The position numbers and the translations under genes are program-made. A model generated the notes under the pieces. That model had not been told where the DNA came from and ran no database searches. It saw nothing but the letters and a program-made list of their open reading frames with translations. From the NCBI GenBank assembly GCA_913058405.1, contig CAJXRC010000012.1, positions 1 to 42,666 on the forward strand: 42,666 bases of DNA. Direction: 5' to 3'. The DNA is from an uncultured Colwellia sp. GTDB lineage: Bacteria; Pseudomonadota; Gammaproteobacteria; Enterobacterales; Alteromonadaceae. Positions within the stretch are counted from its first letter, which is position 1. Every line of letters starts with the position of its first letter. Shown piece by piece: positions 19,456 to 31,079 of this stretch.

Positions 19456-19795
19456 CATTAACATCCCTGATCGTAAGCATGCAGTAATCGCCATTACTGC
19501 GATTTACGGTATTGGAGCTACACGTGCGAAAGCAATTTGTGCAGCTACTGGTATCGCTGAATCAACGAAGATCAGTGAATTAGACGAAGCAAAAATAGAT
19601 TTGCTACGCGCTGAAGTGGATAAATTTACCGTTGAAGGTGATTTACGCCGTGAAGTTTCAATGAACATTAAACGTCTTATGGATTTAGGTTGTTACCGTG
19701 GCATTCGCCATCGTCGCAGTCTTCCTCTACGTGGTCAACGCACTAAAACAAATGCGCGTACCCGTAAAGGTCCTCGTAAGCCAATTAAGAAGTAA
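19439..19795 (+). CDS. rpsM: 30S ribosomal protein S13
   Basis: A 118-residue protein of the 30S head, starting [17 protein letters not shown] and ending [18 protein letters not shown]. It starts with GTG at 19439, as in E. coli; SD TAGGAGA is at 19424-19430 and takes part in the leader pseudoknot. First gene of the alpha operon. Confidence 0.98.
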   Translation: MARIAGINIPDRKHAVIAITAIYGIGATRAKAICAATGIAESTKISELDEAKIDLLRAEVDKFTVEGDLRREVSMNIKRLMDLGCYRGIRHRRSLPLRGQRTKTNARTRKGPRKPIKK

Positions 19796-19808
19796 GAGGA
19801 ACTAGACA

Positions 19809-20198
19809 ATGGCTAAAACACCAGTTCGTACGCGTAAACGCGTAAAAAAACAAGTTGCTGATGGCATGGCTCATATCCATGCTTCTTTCAACAACACAAT
19901 CGTGACTCTTACAGACCGTCAAGGTAATGCGTTATCTTGGGCGACTGCCGGTGGTTCAGGTTTCCGTGGTTCACGTAAATCAACTCCGTTCGCTGCGCAA
20001 GTAGCTGCAGACCGCGCAGGCGCTGTTGCAAAAGAGTTTGGCTTGAAGAATATTGAAGTGTTCGTTAAAGGTCCAGGTCCAGGTCGTGAATCTGCTATCC
20101 GTGCCTTAAATGCTGCTGGTTTTAAAATCACCAACATTACTGACGTTACACCTATTCCTCATAATGGTTGTCGTCCTCCTAAGAAACGTCGCGTTTAA
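19809..20198 (+). CDS. rpsK: 30S ribosomal protein S11
   Basis: A 129-residue platform protein contacting mRNA near the E site. Conserved blocks include [42 protein letters not shown] and the C-terminal [17 protein letters not shown] is AGAGGA. Confidence 0.98.
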   Translation: MAKTPVRTRKRVKKQVADGMAHIHASFNNTIVTLTDRQGNALSWATAGGSGFRGSRKSTPFAAQVAADRAGAVAKEFGLKNIEVFVKGPGPGRESAIRALNAAGFKITNITDVTPIPHNGCRPPKKRRV

Positions 20199-20229
20199 TT
20201 GCACTTTTTAGGATAGTTGGAGAAAGAAA

Positions 20230-20850
20230 ATGGCTAGATATTTAGGTCCTAAGTTAAAGCTTAGTCGCCGCGAAGGTACAGATTTGTTCCTTAAAAGCGG
20301 TGTTAGAGCAATTGACACTAAATGTAAAATCGAAACAATACCAGGTCAACACGGCGCCCGTCGCGGTCGTTTGTCAGACTACGGTGTTCAACTTCGTGAA
20401 AAACAAAAAGTTCGTCGTATTTATGGCGTACTAGAAAAACAATTCAGTAATTACTACAAAGAAGCGGCACGTCAAAAAGGCAACACAGGTGAAAACTTGT
20501 TACAGCTTTTAGAAACTCGCTTAGATAACGTAGTTTACCGTATGGGTTATGCAAGCACTCGTGCTGAAGCCCGTCAATTAGTTAGCCATAAAGCTATCGT
20601 GGTAAACGGCGTTGTAGTTAATATTCCATCTTTCACTGTTAAAGCTGAAGATACTGTTTCTGTTCGTGAGAAGTCTAAAACTCAAGCGCGTATTATCGCT
20701 GCTTTAGAATTAGCTGATCAACGTGAGAAGCCACTTTGGATTGAAGTAGATAATAAGAAGCTTGAAGGCGTTTTTAAACGTATTCCAGATCGTGCTGACC
20801 TATCTGCCGAAATTAATGAACAGTTGATTGTTGAACTTTACTCTAAATAG
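20230..20850 (+). CDS. rpsD: 30S ribosomal protein S4
   Basis: S4 starts 30S assembly by binding the 5' domain of 16S rRNA and is the expected translational repressor of this operon through the leader at 19374-19455. The 206-residue length equals that of E. coli. It is the zinc-free form with an intact S4 RNA-binding domain ([30 protein letters not shown], about residues 96-125). Confidence 0.98.
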   Translation: MARYLGPKLKLSRREGTDLFLKSGVRAIDTKCKIETIPGQHGARRGRLSDYGVQLREKQKVRRIYGVLEKQFSNYYKEAARQKGNTGENLLQLLETRLDNVVYRMGYASTRAEARQLVSHKAIVVNGVVVNIPSFTVKAEDTVSVREKSKTQARIIAALELADQREKPLWIEVDNKKLEGVFKRIPDRADLSAEINEQLIVELYSK

Positions 20851-20878
20851 TAAAGTTGCACTTTAAGAGAGGACATAT

Positions 20879-21868
20879 ATGCAGGGTTCTGTAACCGAAT
20901 TCCTTAGACCACGCTTAGTTGGCATTGAAACCGTTAGCCCTCGTCGTGCTAAGGTAACTTTGGAGCCACTAGAACGTGGTTTTGGTCACACTTTAGGTAA
21001 TGCGTTACGTCGTATTCTTTTATCTTCAATGCCGGGTTGTGCCGTAACTGAAGTTGAAATTGACGGTGTTTTACATGAGTACAGTAGTAAAGAAGGTGTT
21101 CAAGAGGACATCATCGAAATATTGTTAAACCTTAAAGGGCTTGCAGTTTTGTTAGAAGGCAAGAATGAAGCCGTTCTTACCATAACTAAGTCTGGTGAAG
21201 GCCCTGTAACGGCAGCTGATATACAACATGACGGAGATGTAACAATTGCAAATCCTGATCATGTTATCTGCACCTTAACAGGTGAAGGTTCTGTTAGCAT
21301 GCGCATTAAAGTTGAAATGGGACGTGGTTATGTTCCCGCTTCTGCGCGCCGTGATGCCGAGGAAGAAGATCGTGCTATTGGTCGTTTGTTGGTTGACGCC
21401 TCATTCAGCCCAGTAGTTAGAATTGCTTATGATGTTGATTCTGCACGTGTTGAACAACGTACAGATTTAGACAAATTAGTTTTAGATATGGAAACCAATG
21501 GTACATTGGATCCGGAAGAAGCTATCCGTCGTGCTTCAACTATTCTTGCTGAACAGCTTGATGCGTTTGTTGAACTTCGTGATATCAAAGAAGTAGAGCA
21601 AGTGGAAGAAAAACCATTGTTCGACCCAATCTTGCTTCGTCCTGTTGATGATCTAGAATTAACTGTTCGTTCAGCTAACTGTTTAAAAGCAGAAGCAATT
21701 CAATACATTGGTGATTTAGTACAACGTGCTGAAGTTGAGCTTCTTAAAACGCCTAATTTAGGTAAGAAGTCTCTAACTGAAATCAAAGACGTGTTAGCGT
21801 CGCGTGGTTTGTCTCTGGGCATGCGCCTAGAAAACTGGCCACCTGAAAGCATTGTTGACAACGACTAG
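20879..21868 (+). CDS. rpoA: RNA polymerase alpha subunit
   Basis: The 329-residue alpha subunit nucleates RNA polymerase assembly through its N-terminal domain ([17 protein letters not shown], about residues 38-54) and contacts UP elements and activators through its C-terminal domain (about residues 250-325; [14 protein letters not shown], then [15 protein letters not shown]). Both domains are intact. The C-terminal domain is what a class I FNR site, as proposed for feoA, would contact. Confidence 0.98.
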   Translation: MQGSVTEFLRPRLVGIETVSPRRAKVTLEPLERGFGHTLGNALRRILLSSMPGCAVTEVEIDGVLHEYSSKEGVQEDIIEILLNLKGLAVLLEGKNEAVLTITKSGEGPVTAADIQHDGDVTIANPDHVICTLTGEGSVSMRIKVEMGRGYVPASARRDAEEEDRAIGRLLVDASFSPVVRIAYDVDSARVEQRTDLDKLVLDMETNGTLDPEEAIRRASTILAEQLDAFVELRDIKEVEQVEEKPLFDPILLRPVDDLELTVRSANCLKAEAIQYIGDLVQRAEVELLKTPNLGKKSLTEIKDVLASRGLSLGMRLENWPPESIVDND

Positions 21869-21911
21869 TTCGATCATCATTTTTTTAATAGTTTGAGAGA
21901 AGGATTAACTT

Positions 21912-22316
21912 ATGCGTCATCGTCAAAGCGGTCGCCAGTTAAACCGTAATAGCAGTCATCGCCAAGCGATGTTCCGCAATATGGCAAGCTCTTTAGTAAA
22001 GCACGGCGTTATTAAAACGACTGTTGCTAAAGCTAAAGAACTACGTCGCGTTGTTGAGCCACTGATTACATTGGCCAAAACCGACAGTGTTGCAAATCGC
22101 CGTTTAGCGTTTGCTCGTACACAAGATAAAGAAGTAGTAGGTATTTTATTCAAAGAACTTGGTGCTCGTTACCAAGAACGTCCAGGTGGTTACACTCGCA
22201 TTTTAAAATGTGGTTTCCGTACTGGTGATAAAGCGCCTATGGCATATATTGAATTAGTAGACCGCCCAGTAGTAGAAGATGCTCCTGAAGTAGTTGAAGA
22301 ATCAGCAGAAGCTTAA
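21912..22316 (+). CDS. rplQ: 50S ribosomal protein L17
   Basis: A 134-residue L17 ([36 protein letters not shown]) with an acidic C-terminal tail. Last gene of the alpha operon; a strong terminator follows 24 bases later. Confidence 0.98.
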   Translation: MRHRQSGRQLNRNSSHRQAMFRNMASSLVKHGVIKTTVAKAKELRRVVEPLITLAKTDSVANRRLAFARTQDKEVVGILFKELGARYQERPGGYTRILKCGFRTGDKAPMAYIELVDRPVVEDAPEVVEESAEA

Positions 22317-22340
22317 ACGAAAGTTTATACTTTTATTAAA

Positions 22341-22366
22341 AAACCGAGCTTAGGCTCGGTTTTTTA
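22341..22366 (+). terminator. Rho-independent terminator of the alpha operon
   Basis: Stem AAACCGAGC (22341-22349) with GCTCGGTTT (22354-22362), a TTAG loop and a T-run. Confidence 0.94.
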
Positions 22367-22446
22367 TTGTCTTAAATTTGATGAATATATTAATCATATA
22401 GATAGTGATTATGCCGTTTTCAACGTGAAACTTGTCGCTTTCTTGC

Positions 22447-22475
22447 TTGACCTAAACGTAAATTCACCGTATAAA
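22447..22475 (+). promoter_or_regulatory. Candidate sigma-70 promoter for prkB
   Basis: TTGACC (22447-22452), a 17-base spacer and TATAAA (22470-22475), 37 bases before the prkB ATG. Confidence 0.55.
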
Positions 22476-22511
22476 ATATCTATTATACTTTAGTTTATTC
22501 TTTGAGCCTTT

Positions 22512-23411
22512 ATGTCGTCACGAAATCCAATAATCGCAGTCACCGGTTCATCAGGAGCAGGTACATCTACAACGACTGCTGCATTCGAGCATATCTTTAG
22601 AACACTCGGTATATCCTCTGTTAATGTTGAAGGTGATAGTTTCCATCGTTTCTCTCGACAAGAAATGGATATGGAAAAACGTAAAGCAAAAGAAGCGCGT
22701 ACCAATATCAGCTATTTTGGTGATCTTGCTAATGACTTTACTGCGCTAGAAAAGTTGTTTCACGATTATAGCGAAACAGGTAAAGGACAAATTAGACGTT
22801 ATTTGCATACCTTTGATGAAGCTGTGCCCTACAATCAAATGCCCGGAACTTTTACCCCATGGGAAGAGTTTGGTGAAGGTACTGATTTGTTATATTACGA
22901 GGGGCTTCATGGTGGCGTTGTAACTAAGGATAATGATGTCGCAAAGCATGTTGATTTGCTTATTGGCATGGTCCCAATAGTCAATTTAGAGTGGATTCAA
23001 AAAATTATTCGCGATACCAATAAACGTGGACACTCTAGAGAAGCGGTAACCGCAAGTATAGTGCGCAGTATGGAAGATTATATCTCTTTCATCACACCAC
23101 AGTTTTCTCGCACTCATATCAACTTTCAACGAGTACCTACGGTAGATACTTCTAATCCATTTAGTGCAAAGGCGATCCCTAGCTTGGACGAAAGTTTTGT
23201 CGTTATTCGTTTTCGTGAAGTCAAAAATGTAGATTTTCAGTATTATCTTCGTATGATTGATGGTTCATTTATGTCGCGAATTAATACCCTTGTAGTTCCT
23301 GGTGGAAAAATGGGTCTAGCAATGGAATTAATTTTAACACCGCTAATACGAGATTTAATGGATCGTAAAAACCAAGCGAATAAACAATTAGATTGGATGA
23401 GCGACTTATAA
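22512..23411 (+). CDS. prkB: PrkB-type phosphoribulokinase/uridine kinase family protein
   Basis: A 299-residue P-loop kinase. The Walker A motif is GSSGAGTST (about residues 12-20); NVEGDSFHRF and the YYEGLHGG block are typical of the short bacterial PrkB (YhfF-region) family. Despite the name, members occur in organisms without a Calvin cycle, and no RuBisCO gene is in the window, so the physiological substrate is unknown. In enterobacteria prkB adjoins the OsmC gene yhfA and crp; here the OsmC gene is likewise close, with speD between. It is convergent with speD. Confidence 0.9.
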   Translation: MSSRNPIIAVTGSSGAGTSTTTAAFEHIFRTLGISSVNVEGDSFHRFSRQEMDMEKRKAKEARTNISYFGDLANDFTALEKLFHDYSETGKGQIRRYLHTFDEAVPYNQMPGTFTPWEEFGEGTDLLYYEGLHGGVVTKDNDVAKHVDLLIGMVPIVNLEWIQKIIRDTNKRGHSREAVTASIVRSMEDYISFITPQFSRTHINFQRVPTVDTSNPFSAKAIPSLDESFVVIRFREVKNVDFQYYLRMIDGSFMSRINTLVVPGGKMGLAMELILTPLIRDLMDRKNQANKQLDWMSDL

Positions 23412-23506
23412 CACTTTTTTTATTGACTGTACTCATGGCGATTCTTCATTAGAGCGTAAATTGAATTGGTTAATACGAGGGAATAAAGCACCTGTTCGAC
23501 AAGTGT

Positions 23507-24265
23507 TTATTTCCCGATAAAAAGTTCGTTTAATTCTGCAGCTAATTGTACTTTTATTTTTGTTTTATCTTGAACTGATATCTGATGCTTAACAAGATGA
23601 GCATCAATATCGAAGACATGTTGTTTCAAGTCGATAGATTGCCTAACTAGCTTGCAATGAAATAAGTTGTGGGTTGCCATCACACTATCTTTCACACGAT
23701 ATTTCTCACGGGTTTCCTTAGCTAGATGCTCACTGATATGAGATATCTCATGATCATTAAAGTGTTTTTTTCCACGTTGATCACGAGTCATACCTCGAAC
23801 GCGATAGTCTATATCTACAACATCCGCTGAGAAGGCCTCAATGACGTAACCCAGTACCTTCAGCGGAGAAATAACACCACAGGTCGATAATTCAATATCG
23901 GCTCTAAAAATGGCAATACCATTCTGCGCAGTTTCCTCTGGATAGGTGTGAATACATAAATGACTTTTATCTAAATGGGCAACTAAAGACTCTGGTTGTG
24001 CTTCTTCTGAAATCATTAGAGTTACACTCGCTCCTTGAGGAGTGTAATTTTGGCTTGCAATGTTGAGAACATTTCCCCCAATCGCGTGACAAACCTTGAT
24101 AAGTAAAACTTCAAGTTGTTGACTGCTATAGGTTTGATTGATGAAAGAGTCATAACAATCAACGGATTCAGTTGAAGGTAAATAATGGACCCTATATAAC
24201 GAAAAACTTAAACTTTTCGTTAAATTATTGAAGCCATACAAGGGGATTTTGTTATCTGTATCCAT
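23507..24265 (-). CDS. speD: S-adenosylmethionine decarboxylase proenzyme (long bacterial form)
   Basis: SpeD makes decarboxylated SAM, the aminopropyl donor for spermidine. The 252-residue protein resembles E. coli SpeD, including the N-terminal GFNNLTKSLSF. Self-cleavage should occur at Lys100-Ser101 in AHLDKSHLCIHTYPE, with Ser101 becoming the pyruvoyl cofactor. ELSTCGVISPLK and DYRVRGMTRD are further family blocks. No spermidine synthase gene (speE) is adjacent. The gene lies 12 bases after the OsmC gene and is probably cotranscribed with it. Confidence 0.95.
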   Translation of the reverse strand: MDTDNKIPLYGFNNLTKSLSFSLYRVHYLPSTESVDCYDSFINQTYSSQQLEVLLIKVCHAIGGNVLNIASQNYTPQGASVTLMISEEAQPESLVAHLDKSHLCIHTYPEETAQNGIAIFRADIELSTCGVISPLKVLGYVIEAFSADVVDIDYRVRGMTRDQRGKKHFNDHEISHISEHLAKETREKYRVKDSVMATHNLFHCKLVRQSIDLKQHVFDIDAHLVKHQISVQDKTKIKVQLAAELNELFIGK

Positions 24266-24277
24266 AAGGTTGTAGGG

Positions 24278-24682
24278 TTATGGCGCAACAATTTTAAAAT
24301 CGTGAGTAATATTAACTTTAGCGTTTAACATTAAAGCGACTGAGCAATATTTGTCTGCTGATAAGTTCACAGCACGCTCAACATGCTTCGCTGCTACATC
24401 GGTACCAGTGATCACAAAATGAAGGTGAATTTTTTCGAAGAGTGCGGGCACGCTATCAACACGAGTACCAGAAAGTTCGACATGACAGCCGGTTATATTT
24501 TGACGGGCTTTTTGCAAAATACTCACTACATCCACTGATGAGCAGCCACCAAGAGAGATTAGTACGCCTTCCATTGGACTTGGGGCTAAGTTACCACTGT
24601 TGGCATCTAAAACCATGGTGTGGCCACTTTCTGAGGTGCCCATGAATAACTCTTCGCCTAACCATTTTACTTGTGCTTTCAT
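24278..24682 (-). CDS. yhfA: OsmC/Ohr-family protein (YhfA-like)
   Basis: A 134-residue OsmC-fold protein. The two redox-active cysteines of the family are visible: Cys47 (SLGGCSSVDVVSIL) and Cys113 (SADKYCSVALM). OsmC/Ohr proteins reduce organic hydroperoxides; for the YhfA subgroup the substrate is not established. Length and motifs equal those of E. coli YhfA, which also neighbours prkB. Confidence 0.85.
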   Translation of the reverse strand: MKAQVKWLGEELFMGTSESGHTMVLDANSGNLAPSPMEGVLISLGGCSSVDVVSILQKARQNITGCHVELSGTRVDSVPALFEKIHLHFVITGTDVAAKHVERAVNLSADKYCSVALMLNAKVNITHDFKIVAP

Positions 24683-24827
24683 TATCGACTCTATTTACAA
24701 TTAATATGTATGGGATTCTATCGAAGATGAAGCACCTTCACCAGTCGTTATGTGTAATAGAGTATTTATAAAGTGACAGCAGCTTATTAACTGTGGGAAA
24801 TAGAAAGGAAATTAGCTCAGGTCAGTT

Positions 24828-25172
24828 TCAATCTTTGTGAATAACGGTATCAAAGAGGTTTTTAATTAAACCTGCAAATTCAGTTATGAAGGCTTGCTGC
24901 TTGGCATTGACCGGATTATTAACAACACCTGATAATATTTCTTCAAGATCATAGACTATCGCATCTACTTCTCGAATTATGGCATTACGTTGATTAAAGG
25001 TTAGACTTTGGTTTTGACTGCAAACATTAATAATTTGGTCACATAGCTCGATTTCAATTGCTGACATTACCGTTTCAGTAGCTTGAGCTGGTGCTACTGC
25101 GTTTTCAAATAAACTGAGATGTTCAGTAAGATACTCGATTATTTGAATGTAGCCGTCAGTGTCTGTAACCAT
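24828..25172 (-). CDS. DUF3802-like hypothetical protein (114 aa)
   Basis: A small acidic helical protein without signal or membrane segment, beginning MVTDTDGYIQIIEYLTEHLSLFE. From memory this resembles the DUF3802 family of Shewanella- and Alteromonas-type bacteria; the function is unknown. It is in the same orientation as the OsmC gene and the ast genes but has gaps of about 150 bases on each side. Confidence 0.6.
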   Translation of the reverse strand: MVTDTDGYIQIIEYLTEHLSLFENAVAPAQATETVMSAIEIELCDQIINVCSQNQSLTFNQRNAIIREVDAIVYDLEEILSGVVNNPVNAKQQAFITEFAGLIKNLFDTVIHKD

Positions 25173-25328
25173 AATGTCTTGATTTACCTTTGTAGATGAG
25201 TAGTACTTTTGTTTGAGTATAGCAGGAAGTTTAGTGTTTTTAATCGCTGGGAGTCAATAGCCCACTATCTTTGTATAAACCGTTATAAAAAGTTTATGAT
25301 AGAAGGCTATAAAGTAGTGGGGGGTCGT

Positions 25329-26486
25329 TTATTTGAGTGTAGTAGGAACAACCATCAACACAGCACGTTGACCATTACCGACATTAGCATTAGGAAAAAC
25401 AATACTCTCGCCTGGTAGAGTAGTACGGTATTCTTGATTTATATCAGTAGAGAGTAGAGTACCCACGGGATAGTCAGTAAAATTACTTGCTTTATCAGCG
25501 ATATAAAGTTCGAATTCATCGCTAACTTTAGTGATATCACCTAGTGCTTCAAATAAATTAAAATCGCTATTGTTAAAACTTTTAAGCGTAACTTCTTCAT
25601 CGCTAACTAATGCGCTTAAATTGTCTGTCATAGCTTTAAAATTTGCCATGTTGTTTTCACCAAAGGGTCTCACTTTACCCAATTCAATCGTAAAAGCGTG
25701 AGCGGCAAAGTTGGCACTACTGAAATAGGAAAATGTGCCGCTAGGTCCATGGCCAAATAAAATAGTATTAACACCACAGTTAGCCATGAAGCTTAACTGT
25801 TCTTTATCCCATGGTTTACCTGCTTGATAAGGATAAATGGCAAACTTTTCATATTTAGAATCACGAATAGCAGTATGTAAATCGTAGTGGTAGTTTGTAA
25901 CTTGGGCTGAATTAGTAGCTTCGCTATCGCTGCTATGAAAGCTAAGATCTTTAGCCGTGCCAGCGTTAAAGAAGTCACTAACATAACCTTCTAACTTTTC
26001 TGCACGATATTTTTCAAAACAAGGGTCTATCTCTTGATGTTTACCACAGAATAAGCGATTCAAATTTTCAGTTTGAAAACGCTTTGCGATATTCATAGAC
26101 ACAGGGTTACCCATAATTAATAGGGTGCGATGCTTCACTTGAATTTTTTGCGCAACAATGTCACTAATCAATTGCTGTACTATTTCAATTGGTGCAGTTT
26201 CATTGCCATGAATGCCTGATGAAATAACAATACTCTTACTTGGCGTTGCCCACTTTGTTGGCTCCACCAATAAAACACCGGTATCGAGTAAGCTAATTTT
26301 TGCTTGCTTGACGTTAAAACTCAATTGGTTTTCTGCGCCAGTTTGAACAAAGCCTTGCTCGAACTGGCGTGTTAACGCGATAAAGTCACCTTGTGCAACA
26401 AATTGTTGATAAGCTTGAGTAAAGCTATCACCTGTAATGTCTGTAAGGTTCGATGTTTCTGCTGTAAGAGTATTATTGTTTTGCAT
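25329..26486 (-). CDS. astE: Succinylglutamate desuccinylase
   Basis: AstE releases succinate and glutamate from N-succinylglutamate, the last step of the arginine succinyltransferase pathway. It is a zinc-dependent M14-like hydrolase: His93 and Glu96 in SSGIHGNETAPIE, the third ligand His in NYHYDLHTAIRDS and the catalytic Glu in FTIELGKVRPFG. The 385-residue length is a little longer than E. coli AstE. One base separates it from astD, so it is the last gene of the ast operon. No clear terminator follows. Confidence 0.95.
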   Translation of the reverse strand: MQNNNTLTAETSNLTDITGDSFTQAYQQFVAQGDFIALTRQFEQGFVQTGAENQLSFNVKQAKISLLDTGVLLVEPTKWATPSKSIVISSGIHGNETAPIEIVQQLISDIVAQKIQVKHRTLLIMGNPVSMNIAKRFQTENLNRLFCGKHQEIDPCFEKYRAEKLEGYVSDFFNAGTAKDLSFHSSDSEATNSAQVTNYHYDLHTAIRDSKYEKFAIYPYQAGKPWDKEQLSFMANCGVNTILFGHGPSGTFSYFSSANFAAHAFTIELGKVRPFGENNMANFKAMTDNLSALVSDEEVTLKSFNNSDFNLFEALGDITKVSDEFELYIADKASNFTDYPVGTLLSTDINQEYRTTLPGESIVFPNANVGNGQRAVLMVVPTTLK

Positions 26487-27965
26487 CTAGAATTTCATAC
26501 CTGGAGTTAATGTTGCAGGTAGACTCACTTTTTCTGCTTCTACTGAGGCAATTGGGTATGCACAATAATCAGCGGCATAAAATGCACTGGCTCTGTGGTT
26601 ACCACTAGCACCTATGCCACCAAATGGTGCAGCGCTACTTGCGCCTGTAATTGGCTTGTTCCAGTTAACAATTCCGGCACGAATCCGTGTAAAGAAATGA
26701 TTATATGACTCTTCACTATCGGATAACAAACCGGCAGAAAGACCAAAACCAGTATTATTAGCTTCGTCAATTGCTTTATCGAAATCAGTGTAGCGATATA
26801 GTTTAACCAATGGACCAAAATATTCTTCATCAGGTATGTCGGCAATAATATCACTAACATCAATAATACCTGGTGAAACAAAACCAGTACCAACTTCTAG
26901 GTGTTTAAGTTCTACAATCGATTTTGCACCTAGTGCAGTTAATTTAGCTTGTGCATCGACTAAGCTCAATGCCGCTTTTTCTGAGATCATAGAACCCATA
27001 AATGGTTGCTCTTCATCATCGTAGTAACCAATAGTTAAGTTTTTAGTTACTTCAATAAGACGGGCCAAGATAGCATCGCCTTGTTCATTGGCTTCAATGA
27101 ATAAACGACGAGCACAAGTACAACGTTGGCCAGTAGTAACGAAAGCAGATTGCACAATATCATGTACAACGGCATCAATATCACTAACATCTTTAATAAC
27201 AAGTGGATTATTTCCACCCATTTCTAGCGCAAGAATTTTACCTGGCTGACCAGCAAATTGTTCATGCAATAAATGACCTGTCGTTGAGCTACCCGTGAAA
27301 AATAAACCATCAATAAGTTTATGGCTAGCAAGGGCTTTACCTGTTTCTACTTCACCTTGAACTAGGTTGATAACACCGTTAGGTAAACCTGCTTGTTCCC
27401 AAAGTTTTAACATTTCTTGTGCAACGCGAGGCGTTAATTCACTTGGCTTAAATACAATAGTATTACCGGCAATTAATGCTGGTACTATGTGGCCATTTGG
27501 TAAGTGACCAGGGAAATTATAAGGACCAAAAATAGCGACAACACCATGAGGTTTGTGACGGATAAATGCTTTAGCGCCAGGCATAGGGTTTTCAACTGTG
27601 CCAGTACGTTCTTGGTAAGCTTTAAGTGAAATAGCTACCTTAGCTACCATTGCGCCAGCTTCCCCTGTAGTTTCCCACTTAGGCTTGCCTGTTTCTAAAG
27701 CAATCGTTGTTGCTAACGCATCTTTGTTCTCAGCTAATAACTCAGCAAATTTTGTTACTACAGCAACACGTGCTTCTAAGCTGATATTTGCCCAGCTTTC
27801 AAATGCTTTACGCGCGCTTAATACAGCATCGTTTACTTGATCTGCACTGGCCGTTTTACCTTGCCAAATGATTTCATTACGAGCAGGATTTGATGAACTA
27901 ACATCGTGACCTAAGCCTGCTTGCCATTGACCATTAATAAACTGAACTGGGTTTGTGTGAGACAT
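26487..27965 (-). CDS. astD: Succinylglutamic semialdehyde dehydrogenase
   Basis: AstD oxidises N-succinylglutamate 5-semialdehyde with NAD, the fourth step of the pathway. The 492-residue aldehyde dehydrogenase has catalytic Glu248 (LEMGGNNP) and Cys282 (TTGQRCTC), plus the NAD-binding GSSTTG block at 225-230. The order astA-astD-astE is typical. Confidence 0.96.
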   Translation of the reverse strand: MSHTNPVQFINGQWQAGLGHDVSSSNPARNEIIWQGKTASADQVNDAVLSARKAFESWANISLEARVAVVTKFAELLAENKDALATTIALETGKPKWETTGEAGAMVAKVAISLKAYQERTGTVENPMPGAKAFIRHKPHGVVAIFGPYNFPGHLPNGHIVPALIAGNTIVFKPSELTPRVAQEMLKLWEQAGLPNGVINLVQGEVETGKALASHKLIDGLFFTGSSTTGHLLHEQFAGQPGKILALEMGGNNPLVIKDVSDIDAVVHDIVQSAFVTTGQRCTCARRLFIEANEQGDAILARLIEVTKNLTIGYYDDEEQPFMGSMISEKAALSLVDAQAKLTALGAKSIVELKHLEVGTGFVSPGIIDVSDIIADIPDEEYFGPLVKLYRYTDFDKAIDEANNTGFGLSAGLLSDSEESYNHFFTRIRAGIVNWNKPITGASSAAPFGGIGASGNHRASAFYAADYCAYPIASVEAEKVSLPATLTPGMKF

Positions 27966-28090
27966 GGTGTTTCCTTCTCATTGATAGTGGTGATAGAGAG
28001 GTTCTGCTACCACCATTAGTAATTTGATGCGCGGCCAGTGTTAGCCACGCTAAATTTGTAAGTTGTTGTGCTAAGACAAAGTGGTAGGGG

Positions 28091-29107
28091 TTAGTTGGAT
28101 ATTATGCGAACCCAATCACCAGGGCTGACCATCAAGGCATCAGCAACTGCTTGACTAATCACAACTTGGTTAGCGGTGTCGCGTAATGAAAGTGGCGCTT
28201 GAGTGGCTCTAAAGTCTTCAACTTTACTATTACAAATAATGTAATTATCAGTTGATTGCACTTCATCAATGATCACTTGGCAACGCTTACTTTGGTTAAC
28301 CGATCTAATATTGTTAACATTCGACTCCACCGTTGGACCCGCATCAAAAATATCAACATAACCACGTCTTGCAAAACCTTCCGCTTCTAATAAGCGAAGT
28401 GCTGGCACTGTTTGCGGATGTACCTTGTCAATCACGTCTTGTGCTTCTTTACTTAGCAAGTTCACGTAAATTGGATACTTCGGCATTAACTCAGCGATAA
28501 ATTCTTTTTTACCTATACCAGTTAAGTAATCGGCAGTAGGGAAGTCCATTGAGAAAAAATGCTCTTCAAGCCAATTCCAAAATGGTGAGCGACCTTCATT
28601 GTCTGAAACACCACGCATCTCTGCAATAATGGTGTCAGAAAATCGCTCTTTATGTTCCGCGATAAAAAGAAAGCGGAAACGTGATAGAAAACGACCATTG
28701 TTATTTTTACGATGGCTATCACTTAAAAATAAGGTACAAATTTCACTCGCACCGGTGTAATCATTACACAGTGATAAAGTTTCTACGGTATTGTAAATAT
28801 TCAGTTCACGTGAGCTATGGACAACTTTACCTAAGTGATAATGATAAAAAGCATCATCTAAACCAACAGCAGCTTCGATACCACTGGTACCAACAACATC
28901 ACCCGTTTCGGTATCTTCCATAACAAAAAGATAACCTTCTTTTCCTGCTTGGCTAACTTCTTTTGAAAAGGATTCTTCAGCAAGGCTAATGCGTTGTTGA
29001 AGTAATTGTTCATTTACTGGTAGTGACGTAAAACCGTGGCCAGAATCTATTGCGATTTGGTATAAGGCTTTCAAGTCACTTGTTTTAATAGGACGTACAA
29101 TTATCAT
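28091..29107 (-). CDS. astA: Arginine N-succinyltransferase
   Basis: AstA transfers succinate from succinyl-CoA to arginine, the first committed step of the pathway. The 338-residue protein begins MIIVRPIKTSDLKALYQIA and has the family blocks ETGDVVGTSGIEAAVG, SLCNDYTGASEICTLFL and PIYVNLLSKEAQDVIGKVH-type sequence (here ...DVIDKVHPQTVPALRLLEAEGF). It has 125 bases between it and astD and 94 to the transaminase gene upstream. Confidence 0.96.
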   Translation of the reverse strand: MIIVRPIKTSDLKALYQIAIDSGHGFTSLPVNEQLLQQRISLAEESFSKEVSQAGKEGYLFVMEDTETGDVVGTSGIEAAVGLDDAFYHYHLGKVVHSSRELNIYNTVETLSLCNDYTGASEICTLFLSDSHRKNNNGRFLSRFRFLFIAEHKERFSDTIIAEMRGVSDNEGRSPFWNWLEEHFFSMDFPTADYLTGIGKKEFIAELMPKYPIYVNLLSKEAQDVIDKVHPQTVPALRLLEAEGFARRGYVDIFDAGPTVESNVNNIRSVNQSKRCQVIIDEVQSTDNYIICNSKVEDFRATQAPLSLRDTANQVVISQAVADALMVSPGDWVRIISN

Positions 29108-29201
29108 AAATGCTCTCGATGAAAAGAAGTGGAAACCTGCTCAAACTCTCGAAAGCATGAACAGGTAACTATTAGCATTAACTAGGCTAGTCTCGGTTAA
29201 G

Positions 29202-30416
<1,215 letters not shown>

Positions 30417-30457
30417 TTAAATCCTCATTCATAAGTGGGTAATTTTTTTAATAGCTT

Positions 30458-30723
30458 ATACCAATTGAGCTAATTTATTAATCAAATTAGAATTTCATTA
30501 GCGAGCTTAGAACAAACAAAAATTATTTAAACATAGTTATTCTATATTTGATTAATTTTGCGATGTTATCAGTTCGCTAATGACTTCCCAAAGGGCTAGT
30601 TTAAAAGGTTTACATACATCGTTATTGGTTTTGACAAGGGAATAACCATTCTCTTCAACCAATGCCTTGCCTGTAATCCTTTTAACTCTCGCTAATTGAG
30701 TAATTAATTAATTCACTTGGTAT
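30458..30723. repeat. MITE-like repeat element, 266 bp
   Basis: The element starts ATACCAATTGA (30458) and ends TCACTTGGTAT (30723), with imperfect terminal inverted repeats of about 45 bases; both arms contain the AGCGAG / CTCGCT motif (30500s and 30680s). It contains no open frame of note. Its right arm, reverse-complemented, aligns with 42612-42666 (roughly three of four bases identical by eye over 54 bases). It lies between a candidate ArgR operator (30869-30907) and the astC/argD start. Confidence 0.65.
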
Positions 30724-30727
30724 CACT

Positions 30728-31079
30728 GCATATTCTTGATAAAGCTTAATGAATATCTAATTATTGTGAAAAATAATAACAGTGAGTTAAAAAATAGAGC
30801 AATAGTATGACAGGAAATAGACGGCTTGTCTTGCTGTGCTAGCCTGTAGCCCAGAAGAAACAAAGGCTTAGCTAACTTTATTCATAAAAGGTGAATATTT
30901 ATTGTATCGGATTGTTTTGTTGAGATAAGAAGATAAGTGAGTGAGTAGGCGCTTGCTTGATGAAAGTCATCAGGGGTATTTTTTAATAATTAATCAGAAA
31001 AAAATCATGGAAAAAACTGAGTTTTGTGGCAATTGAACGAAAAACAGAGGAAAAGAATCTGTTAAGACTATTTTTTAAC
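30728..31079. promoter_or_regulatory. Gap between HDOD gene and repeat, with candidate ArgR operator at 30869-30907
   Basis: Two 18-base windows separated by exactly 3 bases (30869-30886 and 30890-30907) resemble paired ARG boxes. The inner half-sites ATTCA (30880-30884) and TGAAT (30892-30896) are perfect, followed by TTTATT in the second box; the outer halves are weak. Three-base spacing is that of E. coli ArgR operators. It would control the astC/argD transcript from about 480 bases upstream. The remainder shows nothing recognisable. Confidence 0.35.

Noticed and set aside
22512-23411. prkB as evidence of carbon fixation
   Set aside because: The short PrkB family is widespread in heterotrophs and no RuBisCO or other Calvin-cycle gene is present.
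25209-25418. Plus-strand 69-codon frame between the DUF3802-like gene and astE
   Set aside because: It overlaps the end of astE antisense and has no SD or recognisable features.
30957-30973. TTGATGAAAGTCATCA as an FNR box
   Set aside because: The half-sites are too far apart (spacing is not four bases) and the right half is imperfect.
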